Of a stretch of 64,000 nt of DNA, positions 55,105 through 64,000 are shown piece by piece. Source of the stretch: CAVOAK01 sp963664465 (lineage in GTDB: Bacteria > Pseudomonadota > Alphaproteobacteria > UBA8366 > CAVOAK01). A program made the position numbers and the translations under genes. The stretch is taken from positions 347,959 through 411,958 of the forward strand of contig CAXXSU010000011.1 of the NCBI GenBank assembly GCA_963664465.2, read 5' to 3'. The number at the start of each line of letters is the position of its first letter. Position 1 is the stretch's first letter. The notes below the pieces were generated by a model that saw nothing but the letters and a program-made list of their open reading frames with translations, was not told where the DNA came from and did not search any database.

Positions 55105-55689
55105 TCATAGCCACTTCGCATCGACGCTTATGGTGGCGGCAGGCATCGTTGCTAACGTCGGCAGGACGTCGTCGACATTATTGACCGTGTGGAGCAACGC
55201 GCGATGTTCCGGCTGTGTGTAACCCTCGCTAACGATGTTGTCTAGCAAACGGTCGAGCGAAGCCCAGTATCCGTCGACATCAACAATGACAATTGGCTTG
55301 TCGTGAAGTCCTAACTGTTTCCAGGTCATGATTTCGAACATCTCGTCCAAGGTGCCGAGTCCGCCAGGCAGAATCACGAAGCCGTCGGACAGTTCGGCCA
55401 TTCGTTGTTTTCGGCTATGCATGCTGTCGGTGACGATCAATTCCGTGCAGTTGCGACGTCCGATTTCGAGCTGGTCCAGAAACTTTGGAATAACACCGAT
55501 GACCTCGCCGCCGCCGGCACCGACCGCGTCAGCCAGCATTCCCATAACGCCGACACTGCCGCCGCCATAGATCAGGCGGACTCCTGCGTCGGCGAGAATG
55601 CCGCCCAGTCGCTTCGCAGCCCTATGATGCGACTCGTGCCCATGGCTGGACGATCCGCAATAGACGCAGAGGGAAGTAATTGCAGTCAT
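55105..55689 (-). CDS. LOG-family protein (nucleoside-5'-monophosphate phosphoribohydrolase-like)
   Basis: A 194-residue protein. The family's PGGxGTxxE motif is present as LPGGLGTLDEMFE, together with VYCGSSSHG and GGSVGVMGMLADAV. LOG proteins cleave cytokinin riboside monophosphates or AMP to the free base and ribose-5-phosphate. In bacteria the role is often nucleotide housekeeping. It is divergent from the cytochrome genes and on the same strand as icd. Confidence 0.92.
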   Translation of the reverse strand: MTAITSLCVYCGSSSHGHESHHRAAKRLGGILADAGVRLIYGGGSVGVMGMLADAVGAGGGEVIGVIPKFLDQLEIGRRNCTELIVTDSMHSRKQRMAELSDGFVILPGGLGTLDEMFEIMTWKQLGLHDKPIVIVDVDGYWASLDRLLDNIVSEGYTQPEHRALLHTVNNVDDVLPTLATMPAATISVDAKWL

Positions 55690-55971
55690 GAATTCCGTCC
55701 TATTAAGCTTCTTCTTGGTCTTGAGTTAGCCTAGTGGCATGTCATCATGAAATTGGGGCGGCCGCAGCTACATAACAATAGACTGGGGAATGGTCACGCA
55801 ACCGTAAATATTCGTCGTCCTGCATCGGGAATAGATAGCGCCATGTACTTTCGGGGGGTAACGATTTGCAGACGGAATAAACCATGCCGGCAAGCTGTTA
55901 ATGATGATGTTTGCAAACTTGTCCGCCAGCATTTGGGTGCCTGCGTGGCGCCATATATCGAAAGGATTGTG

Positions 55972-56460
55972 ATGGAGAACGTCGTTCGAGGCTTGTTTTT
56001 CGCAGCAATGGCGAGTTTTGCGGTTGCGGCATTCGCTTCTGGAAATCCGGTCTTTGCCCAAGATGCCAAGGCTGCCATCGAGCAACGGCAGATGACTATG
56101 AAGGGGTTTGACAAGAAATTGCTGGCGATTATTGCGTTTGTGAAACGGGGCGAAGGCAGCGCGGAGGACATCGCAAAGCGTGCTGCTGAAATCAGCGCCG
56201 CGGCGGAGATGCTGCCGGGCATGTTTCCCGCCAAGTCCGGTCGCGATATGGTCACCGATCCCAAGACGGCGGCGCTGGCGATGATCTGGAACGACAGAAT
56301 CAAGTTTGAAAGTATCGCTGTTGAGCTCGTTGCAGAGGCCGCCAAGCTTGAGAAGATCTCGATGACCGGCGACAAGGCGGCGATATGGGCACAGATAGGT
56401 ATTTTGGGCAGAAATACATGTGGTGCCTGCCACGACTCCTTTCGCGCCGAGTTGGACTAG
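55972..56460 (+). CDS. Cytochrome c' (c556-type)
   Basis: A 162-residue protein with a signal peptide (FFAAMASFAVAAFASGNPVFA). It is a four-helix-bundle cytochrome with one C-terminal heme site NTCGACHDSFR, the usual place for cytochrome c'. AAAGGA lies before ATG 55972. The family binds small gases such as NO or donates electrons in the periplasm. It directly abuts a diheme cytochrome gene. Confidence 0.93.
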   Translation: MENVVRGLFFAAMASFAVAAFASGNPVFAQDAKAAIEQRQMTMKGFDKKLLAIIAFVKRGEGSAEDIAKRAAEISAAAEMLPGMFPAKSGRDMVTDPKTAALAMIWNDRIKFESIAVELVAEAAKLEKISMTGDKAAIWAQIGILGRNTCGACHDSFRAELD

Positions 56461-57348
56461 TTGCGCAGGGCGGCTTACAGTTTTTCCATCATAACGGCTG
56501 TGTTGGGCTCCCTGGGTGGAGGTCCAGCACATGCCGCGAGTGTTGAGAGCGTTACCCGCGGCGAGTACGTATTCAATGCGGCAGGCTGTGCCGGCTGTCA
56601 CACCGACGTTAAGACAAAAGGGCCACCCCTGGCTGGTGGCCGCGTGCTCGCGACGCCGTTTGGGAGCTTTTACAGTCCCAACATTACGCCCAATCAAATC
56701 CATGGCATCGGTTCCTGGTCGCAGGAAGATTTCATAGCCGCGTTGCGGCAGGGAATAGCGCCCGACGGGACGCCCTATTATCCGTCCTTTCCCTACACGT
56801 CCTTCACCGGAATGAGCGGGTCGGACATCGTTGATCTTTGGACCTATGTCTCAACACGACCGGCGGTCCCGCGCACCGATGAGCGGCACAAGCTCCAGTT
56901 TCCATTCAATCTGCGAATTCTCATGTGGGGCTGGCGCGCATTGTTCTTCAGGGAAGGCCCTATCGAGGCCGATCCAAATCGCTCGGAGGAATGGAACCGC
57001 GGCAGCTATCTCGTACGTGCGCTAAGCCATTGTGGCGAATGCCACACGCCCAGAAATGCATTCGGGGCGGTGGATCATGGTCGTGAACTCGGAGGGAATC
57101 CGGAAGGACCGAACGGTAAATCCGTACCTAACATCACGCCCGATGACGCGACTGGAATCGGCTCTTGGAGTGACGAAGAAATTGTCGACTTTCTTTCGAT
57201 CGGTATGACGCCGGAGGGTGACTTTGCCGGCGGAGCGATGACCGAGGTGATTGATCAATCGACCAGTAAACTAAACGATGCGGACCGACGCGCTATCGCT
57301 GTTTACATCAAGGCGCTACCCCCGGTGCGAAACCAGCCGAAGAAGTAG
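56461..57348 (+). CDS. Periplasmic diheme cytochrome c
   Basis: A 295-residue protein. TTG 56461 follows the stop of the cytochrome c' gene without any gap, and it begins RRAAYSFSIITAVLGSLGGGPAHA, a signal peptide. Two heme sites, AGCAGCHT near residue 40 and SHCGECHT near residue 190, each sit before NITP-type loops (SPNITPNQIHGIGSWSQ, VPNITPDDATGIGSWSD). This duplicated pattern resembles the cytochrome subunits of membrane dehydrogenases. The electron donor is unknown; the partner is probably the preceding cytochrome. Confidence 0.9.
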   Translation: MRRAAYSFSIITAVLGSLGGGPAHAASVESVTRGEYVFNAAGCAGCHTDVKTKGPPLAGGRVLATPFGSFYSPNITPNQIHGIGSWSQEDFIAALRQGIAPDGTPYYPSFPYTSFTGMSGSDIVDLWTYVSTRPAVPRTDERHKLQFPFNLRILMWGWRALFFREGPIEADPNRSEEWNRGSYLVRALSHCGECHTPRNAFGAVDHGRELGGNPEGPNGKSVPNITPDDATGIGSWSDEEIVDFLSIGMTPEGDFAGGAMTEVIDQSTSKLNDADRRAIAVYIKALPPVRNQPKK

Positions 57349-57433
57349 TTGTCCATCGAGTACGCGGCGTTGCTTCGGCCGCAGGGGCGTATTACGTTGG
57401 GCGCATACGCCGGCGTGTCGCTCGCGAGGCAGC

Positions 57434-58477
57434 GTGAATCGTTCATTTTTGATTGGTGGAATAGGTGTGGTGGTGATTGTCGTTGCCATCGCTTTGAACT
57501 ATTCCGCCAACCGTTCAGCCGACGAGATCATTCAAAACGGTGGACAAACCTCGGGTGAGGGGTTGGTTTCGGCCGAAACAGATGAAGCAAAACTACCGCC
57601 TGGCGAAGCGCCGCTAAGCGAAATTGAAAAGAAAATAGTCCCGCCGCAATTCGATGTCGTTCGCGTTAATCCGCGAGGTGATGCAGTCATCGCGGGCCGC
57701 GCCGAGCCAGGCGCCAAGGTCACAGTGCTCGATGGCGGAATACCTATTGGTATGGTAACGGCGGATGAGCGGGGCGAGTGGGTGTTGGTGCCAAAAGAAC
57801 CGCTGCCGACGGGGAATCGCGAGCTCACCGTCATTCAGCAAGTCGGCGACGGCGAACCGATGGTATCAGAATCGATTATCGTTCTTGTCGTCCCTGAACA
57901 TGGCAAGGATATCGCTGGTCGGCCAGTCCAGGAAGAGTCGCAGCCGTTGGCGCTACAGGTGCCCCGCACGGGAACCGGTTCGAGCCGACTACTGCAGGCG
58001 CCCTCGACGGGCGATCTCAATGCACCTCCGGCGGCAGGCGTTTCCGTCGACGTCATCGATTATGACGAAAATGGCAATGTCAGGCTGGCGGGACGTGGCG
58101 CCAAAAACTCCGAAGTGCTCGTCTATCTGGATGATAAATTGCTTGGGCGTGCCGGCGTTGACGCAGAAGGGCGGTGGCGGCTTGATCCGGAGCGGCTGGT
58201 TGAGCCGGGTCTTTATACGCTTCGTATCGACCAGCGCACGGATGGCAAGGTCGTTGCTCGGGTAGAACTACCATTTTCCCGTTCGGATCCAATTGCCAAT
58301 GTCCCAGACGAGACGCTGGTTATCGTCCAGCCCGGCAATAGCCTGTGGCGAATCGCAAGATGGACGCTCGGGAGCGGCATCGCATACACCACCATTTATG
58401 AAGCCAACAGCGATCAGATTCGCGATCCAGATTTGATCTATCCGGGTCAGGTCTTCATGGTTCCTTCCACCAATTAG
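57434..58477 (+). CDS. LysM-domain protein with repeated Ig-like segments
   Basis: A 347-residue protein from GTG 57434. An N-terminal transmembrane segment (FLIGGIGVVVIVVAIAL) places the body in the periplasm. Two similar beta-type segments follow (about residues 70-130 and 195-255; VIAGRAEPGAKVTVLDGG, RLAGRGAKNSEVLVYLDD). The C-terminus is a LysM domain (LVIVQPGNSLWRIARW ... DLIYPGQVFMVP), expected to bind peptidoglycan. Related LysM proteins often follow enzymes of the envelope. It lies 85 bases after the cytochrome stop. Confidence 0.85.
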   Translation: MNRSFLIGGIGVVVIVVAIALNYSANRSADEIIQNGGQTSGEGLVSAETDEAKLPPGEAPLSEIEKKIVPPQFDVVRVNPRGDAVIAGRAEPGAKVTVLDGGIPIGMVTADERGEWVLVPKEPLPTGNRELTVIQQVGDGEPMVSESIIVLVVPEHGKDIAGRPVQEESQPLALQVPRTGTGSSRLLQAPSTGDLNAPPAAGVSVDVIDYDENGNVRLAGRGAKNSEVLVYLDDKLLGRAGVDAEGRWRLDPERLVEPGLYTLRIDQRTDGKVVARVELPFSRSDPIANVPDETLVIVQPGNSLWRIARWTLGSGIAYTTIYEANSDQIRDPDLIYPGQVFMVPSTN

Positions 58478-58626
58478 AGCCGCATTCGACTTCGGCACAA
58501 TGCTTCGATCCTTGTCTCAGCAGCGGTTATCATTCGTCGGCCCTTAACCTCAAGCGTTGTGACCGTTATTATTGTGAATCCGGCCGGAAACCAGGCCGGC
58601 CTGCAGACTATAATGACTCGTTGAAC

Positions 58627-59322
58627 ATGCCGAACACGCTGAAGCGCATACTAGTTCCGATCCATCGCGAAGGCCGAATATTTGTCGCTGCCTTCGCGCT
58701 CATATCACTGCTCGCGTGGTTGGTCTGGCCGGTGTTCGGCCTGTTCGGCGCCGGACTTACGGTTTGGTGCGTCTACTTCTTTCGCGATCCGGTTCGTGTG
58801 ACGCCGACGCGATCAGGATTGATCGTCAGTCCCGCCGATGGCGTTGTCGAGATGATAACGTTGGCGAAACCGCCGCAAGAGCTTGAGATGGGCGACGGCC
58901 AGCTCACCCGCGTGAGTATCTTCATGAATGTGTTCGATGTGCATGTGAACCGAATTCCGACAGACGGCGTCATCACCAAGCTCTCCTACCGGCCAGGGAA
59001 ATTTATCAACGCCTCTCTCGACAAGGCAAGCGAAGACAACGAACGCCAATCGGTGAGACTGTCGACCGCGGATGGGTCCGACCTTGCATTTGTACAAATT
59101 GCTGGATTGGTGGCGCGCCGCATCCTCTGCGAGTTAACGACGGAGCAAAGCGTGAAAGCCGGTGAGCGTTTCGGCATGATACGGTTTGGAAGTCGGGTCG
59201 ACCTCTTCCTACCGGACGGTGTTGCGCCCTTCGTGTGTGTTGGACATCGCATGGTAGCTGGCGAGACAATCGTTGCTGACCTTAAATCCAAGGAAGCGGC
59301 GAGAACTGGTGACATTCGATGA
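58627..59322 (+). CDS. psd: Phosphatidylserine decarboxylase proenzyme (small PSD-A type)
   Basis: A 231-residue protein. N-terminal membrane segments (FALISLLAWLVWPVFGLFGAGLTVW) precede the catalytic part with SPADG, FMNVFDVHVNR and the self-cleavage site RFGSRVDLFLP, where the Ser becomes pyruvoyl. It makes phosphatidylethanolamine. ATG 58627 is preferred over TTG 58621. It overlaps pssA in ATGA, so synthesis and decarboxylation of phosphatidylserine are coupled. Confidence 0.95.
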   Translation: MPNTLKRILVPIHREGRIFVAAFALISLLAWLVWPVFGLFGAGLTVWCVYFFRDPVRVTPTRSGLIVSPADGVVEMITLAKPPQELEMGDGQLTRVSIFMNVFDVHVNRIPTDGVITKLSYRPGKFINASLDKASEDNERQSVRLSTADGSDLAFVQIAGLVARRILCELTTEQSVKAGERFGMIRFGSRVDLFLPDGVAPFVCVGHRMVAGETIVADLKSKEAARTGDIR

Positions 59323-60203
59323 AGCTCGGACGCAGGCGACAAATTAGGCGCACGCCACGCCTCAAAGGTCAGGCAATCAGTAAGATTATCCCTCACATCA
59401 TCACGGTGTCGGCGATGTGTGTGGGTCTGACCGCCGTTCGGTTCGGTCTCGACGGTAAATGGGAATTCGCCGTAATTGCCATCGTCATCGCTGGTATTCT
59501 CGATGCGCTTGATGGACGCATGGCGCGTTTGCTCAACGTAACCAGCGAATTTGGAGCGATCCTCGACTCGTTGTCCGATTTTCTGTGTTTTGGCGTCGCG
59601 CCGGCGATGGTTTTGTTCTTTTGGTCGTTGCAGGAATTAGGCGGCTTTGGGTGGGGCCTGGCGTTGTTCTTTCCCGTCTGCTGTGCGCTGAGGCTGGCGA
59701 GGTTCAGCAGCATGTCGGGAAAATTGCCACCCTATGCCTACAACTACTTCACGGGCGTTCCGGCGCCTGCCGGGGCCGGACTATCGCTATTGCCGATGGT
59801 TGTGAGTATTGGGTTTGGTGTCGATCTGGCGGCCTATCCAGCGGTATCAGGGATTTGGATTGCGTTTGTCGCATTGTTGATGGTGAGTCACCTGCCGACC
59901 TACTCGTTTAAGGCTATCAAAGTTCCAAATCGGCTAGTGTTGCCACTCCTGGTCACGATCGGCTTGCTGTTTGCCGGCGCTGCCGGCCGGCCATGGGGCA
60001 CGCTTACGCTTTGTATGATCGCCTATATGACGAGTTTCCCCTTCTCGATACGCTCCTTCAATCGGTTGAAGGCGGAGGCGGAACATATGCATGGACGACC
60101 CTCCGATCCGGCGGAGCCATCTTCGGCGGAGGATCAGAAAGACGATGGGCCGGACGACGATGAATCTGGCGATCAGCACCGGCCCAACCTACGGTCCGTA
60201 TAG
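59319..60203 (+). CDS. pssA: CDP-diacylglycerol-serine O-phosphatidyltransferase
   Basis: A 294-residue membrane enzyme. The CDP-alcohol motif is LDGRMARLLNVTSEFGAILDSLSD, and CFGVAPAMVLFFW and PAPAGAGLSLLP match PssA. It makes phosphatidylserine from CDP-diacylglycerol. About six membrane helices are present and the last 40 residues are acidic and polar. It starts in the psd stop (ATGA). Confidence 0.94.
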   Translation: MKLGRRRQIRRTPRLKGQAISKIIPHIITVSAMCVGLTAVRFGLDGKWEFAVIAIVIAGILDALDGRMARLLNVTSEFGAILDSLSDFLCFGVAPAMVLFFWSLQELGGFGWGLALFFPVCCALRLARFSSMSGKLPPYAYNYFTGVPAPAGAGLSLLPMVVSIGFGVDLAAYPAVSGIWIAFVALLMVSHLPTYSFKAIKVPNRLVLPLLVTIGLLFAGAAGRPWGTLTLCMIAYMTSFPFSIRSFNRLKAEAEHMHGRPSDPAEPSSAEDQKDDGPDDDESGDQHRPNLRSV

Positions 60204-60241
60204 CCGCTTCCGCGGCCCACCCGCAGAGTGTCCGTTTCGCA

Positions 60242-60850
60242 ATGCTTGATGCCACTGCACGGCGTTTGATTACACCAGCGCTTGACATGGTCGGCGCGCA
60301 AATTGCCCGCAGTGGCGTCCGGGCAAATACGGTCACAGTAGTCGGTCTGCTGATCGGTGCGCTCATCATACCGGCGTTGGCCTTTGAGGCGTATGGTTTG
60401 GCTTTGGTTATTGTCCTGACAAACCGGCTGATTGATGGACTCGACGGAGCGGTCGCCCGGAACAGTCAAATCACCGATCTCGGCGGGTATCTGGATATTG
60501 TCGGCGACTTCCTGTTCTACGCGGCCGTTCCCTTCGGATTCGCGCTTGCCCGGCCAGAGGACAATGCGCTGGCTGCCGCCTTCTTGATCTTCAGTTTTAT
60601 CGGTACCGGCACGAGCTTTCTTACCTATGCCATCATGGCGGCAAAGAGGGGTATTACGACCGAAGTACGCGGCCGCAAATCACTGTATTACCTCGGCGGC
60701 TTGACCGAAGGCAGCGAGACGATTGCCTTTCTGGTCTTGATCTGTTTGCTGCCCGACAATTTCTCGTTGTTTGCTTGGATATTTGGCGCCGCGTGCTGGG
60801 TCACTACTGTCTCGCGAAGCTTCGCGGCCGTGATTGAGTTTCAAGACTAA
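60242..60850 (+). CDS. CDP-alcohol phosphatidyltransferase-family protein
   Basis: A 202-residue membrane protein. DGLDGAVARNSQITDLGGYLDIVGDF holds the full DG-AR-G-D-D motif. About five hydrophobic segments follow. The acceptor alcohol (glycerol phosphate, inositol, sterol-like or other) cannot be told. It starts 38 bases after pssA and probably belongs to the same operon. Confidence 0.87.
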   Translation: MLDATARRLITPALDMVGAQIARSGVRANTVTVVGLLIGALIIPALAFEAYGLALVIVLTNRLIDGLDGAVARNSQITDLGGYLDIVGDFLFYAAVPFGFALARPEDNALAAAFLIFSFIGTGTSFLTYAIMAAKRGITTEVRGRKSLYYLGGLTEGSETIAFLVLICLLPDNFSLFAWIFGAACWVTTVSRSFAAVIEFQD

Positions 60851-61554
60851 GCTGCGCATTTTCGATGTGATCGCAACAGATTAAAATCCGAGCCGTTTCA
60901 ACTCCGCCCGTGCTGCGACATACTCGATGAAATGGCTAACCCCGGCTTCGATGGAATCTCGAAAGTAGCCGATTGCATCTGTGCGACTACCCTTCATGAG
61001 CTCAAACTGTCCGGCGTAGAACAAGGCTTCTGTGCGCTTTTCGCGTTGCCTTGTAGGGTTCGGATCATGCGCTTGATTGATGGTGGCGAGGACCGTCGCC
61101 TGACCCAGGAGCATTGCAATAATAGGGCCCGGCCATTGCTCTCGGTTAAATGGCGCAGCATTGACGACAAGATCGCGCTGTCCATCGCGGCCCGAACGGA
61201 CTTGCGAAAGAAATAGCCAAATAGCTGAATATGGATCCTGCGGCTGAAGTTCGACCGAAGTTCTGAAGTCACTTATGGCGACGTCGAAACGGCCGGATAG
61301 AAATCGAGTTCGACCACGGCCGTTATACGCGCTGGCATGAGACGGATCGAGGCGAATGGCCTCGCTGTAGTCTTGATCGGCGAGGTCATATTGTCGTTTG
61401 CCGGCATAGGCGACGCCTCGGTTGTAGTATGTGAAGGCATTTGTTGCGTGAAGACGAAGCGCTGCGTTGAAATCAAGTATCGCTTTGTCAAATTCACCGA
61501 TCTGGCGATAAACATTTCCGCGGTTATTGAAGGCAGGAACGTTATCTCCGTTAA

Positions 61555-63024
61555 CAGCCCGTTGACGAAGTCTTCCCTGGACGAAGTCGGCATGGTCTGA
61601 TTCTCTGGTGTCCTGGCCTGAAGGGGGGTTCGCTGATGGCGATGGGACAGCAGAAGGATCGTCAGGGGGACTTGATGGTGAGCTGGTCGGAGATGCCGCG
61701 CTCGCCTGGTCATGTATTTTACGACCGCCTGCAGTTGGTACTGATCGAGGGCGGCTTCGACGGCTTCGCCGAGGCGGTCTGCCAGCCCTATTACGCGGCC
61801 AGGATGGGGGCGCCTTCGGTGCCACCCGGGCGCTACTTCCGTATGCACCTGGTGGGCTACTTCGAGGGTATCGACTCTGAGCGTGGGCTGGAGTGGCGCT
61901 GCTCGGATTCCCTGTCGCTACGGGAGTTCCTGCTGTTGGAGATGCGGGAACGGGTGCCGGACCATTCCTGGCTGTCACGGACCCGCGCGCGCCTGCCCCA
62001 TGAAGTCCACACGGCGGTGTTTGACTGGGTCCTGGCGCTGATCGCCGAGGCGGGTCTGGTGAAGGGCGAGCGCATCGGGGTGGATGCCTCGACCATGGAG
62101 GCCAACGCGGCGCTGCGCAACATCGTGCGGAGGGACACGGGCGAGGGTTACCGGGGGATGCTGGAGCGCTTGGCCCAGGAGAGCGGTATCGAGACACCCA
62201 CGGCTGAGGACCTGGCGCGTCTGGACCGCAAGCGCAAGGGCAAGAAGCTCTCGAACCAGGACTGGGTTTCCAGGAGCGACCCCGAGGCCAAGATCGCCAA
62301 GATGAAGGACGGCACCACGCACCTGGCCTACAAGCCCGAGCACGCGGTGGATCTGGACACCGGCGCGGTGGTGGCGGCGGAGCTGCACCCGGCCGACGAG
62401 GGCGATACGACAACGCTTCCCAAGACCCTGGCGGCGGCCGAGGCAAACCTCGAGGCGGTGGATGTGGCGCCGACGGCCGAAGATCCGGCCGAATGTGTGA
62501 CCGATAAGGGCTCCCACTCACGGTTGGTCTTGAAGGCGCTCGACGACGGCCCCTGGAAGAGCCGGATCTCCGAGCCCAAGCAGAAGGGTTTTGCGCGCTG
62601 GCACGGAGATGATGCGGCTCGCCGGGCGGTCACCAACAACCGGACCCGGCTGTTATCGGGGGTGGCCAGGGAAGCCTTCAAGCTGCGCGCCGAGATCGTC
62701 GAGCGCTCCTTTGCCCACAACCTCGATCGCGGCGGTATGCGCCGGACCTGGCTTCGGGGCCGCGAGAACGTGCACAAGCGATACCTGCTTCACGTCGCCG
62801 GCCACAACCTATCGTTGCTGATGCGCCAACTCATCGGCGCCGGCACCCCGAAGGAGGCCGTGGCGGGCGGAATTGGCGCCTTGTTCGTGCTTGTTACGCC
62901 CGCTGGAGCCGTCCTGGTCGTTCAGATCGTCCTCATCGTCTCGGAGGATGGCGAAACCGCCTTCGCCGCGATATGCTTCGCCGTGGCGTGAAACCCGGTC
63001 AATGACGCCTTTTTCAACGGGCTG
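61555..63024 (+). mobile_element. IS1182-like insertion sequence, intact
   Basis: 1470 bp, with perfect inverted ends CAGCCCGTTGA and TCAACGGGCTG and the target duplication TTAA at 61551-61554 and 63025-63028. It holds one complete transposase gene. The frame of the interrupted TPR gene is restored on removal, confirming the ends. Confidence 0.95.
61636..62991 (+). CDS. IS1182-family transposase
   Basis: A 451-residue protein. Features are the N-terminal DNA-binding domain (MAMGQQKDRQGDLMVSWSE, FYDRLQLVLIEGGFDGFAE, GIDSERGLEWRC), GVDASTMEANAALR with the first catalytic Asp, VTDKGSHS with the second and REAFKLRAEIVERSFAHNLDRGG with the Glu. The same gene occurs in pieces at 994-2209. The last 20 residues run into the inverted repeat region. 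It looks complete but its activity is untested. Confidence 0.92.
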   Translation: MAMGQQKDRQGDLMVSWSEMPRSPGHVFYDRLQLVLIEGGFDGFAEAVCQPYYAARMGAPSVPPGRYFRMHLVGYFEGIDSERGLEWRCSDSLSLREFLLLEMRERVPDHSWLSRTRARLPHEVHTAVFDWVLALIAEAGLVKGERIGVDASTMEANAALRNIVRRDTGEGYRGMLERLAQESGIETPTAEDLARLDRKRKGKKLSNQDWVSRSDPEAKIAKMKDGTTHLAYKPEHAVDLDTGAVVAAELHPADEGDTTTLPKTLAAAEANLEAVDVAPTAEDPAECVTDKGSHSRLVLKALDDGPWKSRISEPKQKGFARWHGDDAARRAVTNNRTRLLSGVAREAFKLRAEIVERSFAHNLDRGGMRRTWLRGRENVHKRYLLHVAGHNLSLLMRQLIGAGTPKEAVAGGIGALFVLVTPAGAVLVVQIVLIVSEDGETAFAAICFAVA

Positions 63025-63599
63025 TTAAGGCTAATGGCAGCGTTAAAATCCTGAATTGCTTGATCGAACTGTCTCTTGACGCTGTAAGCGTTGCCGCGAT
63101 TGAACAACGGTACGTCATCGGTCGGTGCAAGCTGGATCGCCTGGTCGTAGTTTTGAATCGCCCGATCCAACTGTCCGATTCGCGTTAATGCGTTACCCCT
63201 ATTGTTAAACGCATACGCGTGAGTCGGGTCGAGACGAGTCGCTTGGTCGTAATCCGCTATCGCCTTCGTAAATTGCAGTTTAACCAAATAGGCGTTGCCG
63301 CGGTCGTAGAACGCAAGAAACAGGTTCTTCGTTGTCAGGTCTCCGCGGTCGATGCATTGGCTGTAGTGCAAGATCGCGGAATCGTGGTCTCCAGCGTTTT
63401 GAGCCTCGTTGGCCTTCTTGCAGAACTCCAGGTTTTCCGCCGCAGCAGAGGCCTGAAACCAGAGTAAAATCAAAACGATAGCGACCGAACGAAGCATAAG
63501 CATCTCCAATGTTGGTGATCTTGCCACGCAAAGGGGCCTAGCTCAAACCAGAGGTAGGCAGATGACGTCTTGAAATGAAGTCAGTTCTAATGCGCGTGT

Positions 63600-64000
63600 T
63601 TACTCTGCCGGACTGGATATGGTCGCAGCCCCTGCTGGACCGCGCCTGCGCGCGCGCCAGGTCGCGACGTTTGCCTTTAGCATGAGAGCCGACGGAGTGA
63701 CGAGAAGCGTCAATATCGTTGCGAATGCGAGGCCAAAGGCAATGGCGGTGGAGAGTTGGGTCCACCACTGAGTGGAGGGCCCGCCAATTGCAATCTTGCG
63801 CGTTATGAAATCGATATTTATTCCCAATACCATCGGCATTAAGCCAAGGATCGTCGTTACTGACGTCAATAGGACTGGTCGCAGACGTTGCGCACCGGTT
63901 ATCAGGATCGCCGAAGCCGGGTTGTGTACGGTCTTGCGGATTCGATCGTAGGTATCGATCAGGACAATGTTGTTGTTGACGACAATGCCGGCCAGGGCGA
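63600..64000 (-). CDS. RND (AcrB-type) efflux transporter, C-terminal end
   Basis: The gene runs past the right edge. The visible part reads LAGIVVNNNIVLIDTYDRIRK, then RLRPVLLTSVTTILGLMPMVLG and the last membrane helix (FGLAFATILTLLVTPSALM), the classical C-terminal region of AcrB/MexB-type pumps. A polar tail of 20 residues ends at 63600. The 100 bases to the TPR gene hold no other feature. Confidence 0.9.
   Translation of the reverse strand, partial: ALAGIVVNNNIVLIDTYDRIRKTVHNPASAILITGAQRLRPVLLTSVTTILGLMPMVLGINIDFITRKIAIGGPSTQWWTQLSTAIAFGLAFATILTLLVTPSALMLKANVATWRARRRGPAGAATISSPAE

Larger units (their letters stand above)
60881..63497 (-). pseudogene. Exported TPR protein gene interrupted by the IS1182-like element
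   Basis: The 5' part (63497-63025) has a signal peptide (SVAIVLILLWFQASAAAE) and TPR units (FYDRGNAYLVKLQFTKAIADYDQATRLDP). It is cut after QDFNAAISLN by the IS. The 3' part resumes as GDNVPAFNNRGNVYRQIGEFDKAILDFNAAL and runs to 60881. Removing the element plus one TTAA restores exactly 381 codons. The repeats occur in 34-residue units as in exported scaffold proteins. GGAG sits before ATG 63497. Confidence 0.92.

Noticed and set aside
60881..62521. 546-codon minus-strand ORF
   Set aside because: It joins the antisense of the IS1182 transposase to the true 3' half of the TPR gene; it is not a single protein.

Overview
The window reads as the chromosome of a free-living-type alphaproteobacterium, probably Rhodospirillales-like. 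The evidence is a complete alphaproteobacterial Tad/Cpa pilus locus, a SPINDLY-type TPR glycosyltransferase, a PSD/PSS phospholipid module, NADP isocitrate dehydrogenase of the single-domain type, ATGA-coupled operons and high GC. This is inference from gene content; no rRNA or taxonomic marker is present. Three insertion-sequence families lie in 64 kb: an IS1182-like element (two copies plus scraps), one IS5-family element and two copies of an IS1595/ISXO2-like element. Several insertions can be undone on paper: removing the element plus one target duplication restores an exact reading frame.

Layout. 0-6.8 kb: decayed IS1182 copy inside a duplicated TPR-lipoprotein region, a small secreted protein, IS5, a TPR/Sel1 protein, and many copies of a 30-bp palindrome (AATGTCCGCTT...AAGCGGACATT). 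6.8-11.4 kb: iron alcohol dehydrogenase, MtnA-type isomerase and a class II aldolase-SDR fusion, which together look like the DHAP shunt that salvages methylthioribose and 5-deoxyribose phosphates. 11.5-12.8 kb: a periplasmic cyclophilin and two tiny YjfB-like proteins. 12.8-17.4 kb: a four-gene LIV/HAAT-type ABC importer on the minus strand, headed by a clear TPP riboswitch. 17.5-22.7 kb: glycoconjugate genes (LPTD flippase-like membrane protein, methyltransferase-GT2 fusion, broken methyltransferase, gmd, fcl). 22.9-28.4 kb: lytic transglycosylase, acetyltransferase, tRNA-Val(GAC), alpha/beta hydrolase, a chimeric gene remnant and a DUF547 protein. 28.6-31.3 kb: saccharopine-type reductase plus ALDH7, probably lysine catabolism. 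31.3-34.1 kb: sulfotransferase and OGT-like protein. 34.3-37.5 kb: a small ORF frameshifted by a 28-bp triplication, an IS-interrupted sterol-desaturase-family gene and a creatininase-family protein. 37.7-51.7 kb: Tad/Flp pilus locus. 51.7-53.8 kb: second IS1595 copy and a truncated cyclic-nucleotide-gated K+ channel. 53.8-60.9 kb: icd, LOG, two c-type cytochromes, LysM protein, psd, pssA, a third CDP-alcohol transferase. 60.9-64 kb: TPR gene split by intact IS1182, then the end of an RND efflux pump.

The most notable item is the TPP-riboswitch-controlled LIV-type importer, a transporter class not usually associated with thiamine; its leader also contains a plausible Shine-Dalgarno-sequestering switch. 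A caution applies throughout: five single-base frameshifts (methyltransferase-GT2, methyltransferase, ferritin-like/GT chimera, tadB, cpaE) all fall in short homopolymers, which is typical of consensus error, whereas two in-frame amber codons (cpaF, methyltransferase) are substitutions. Raw reads would be needed to separate decay from error.
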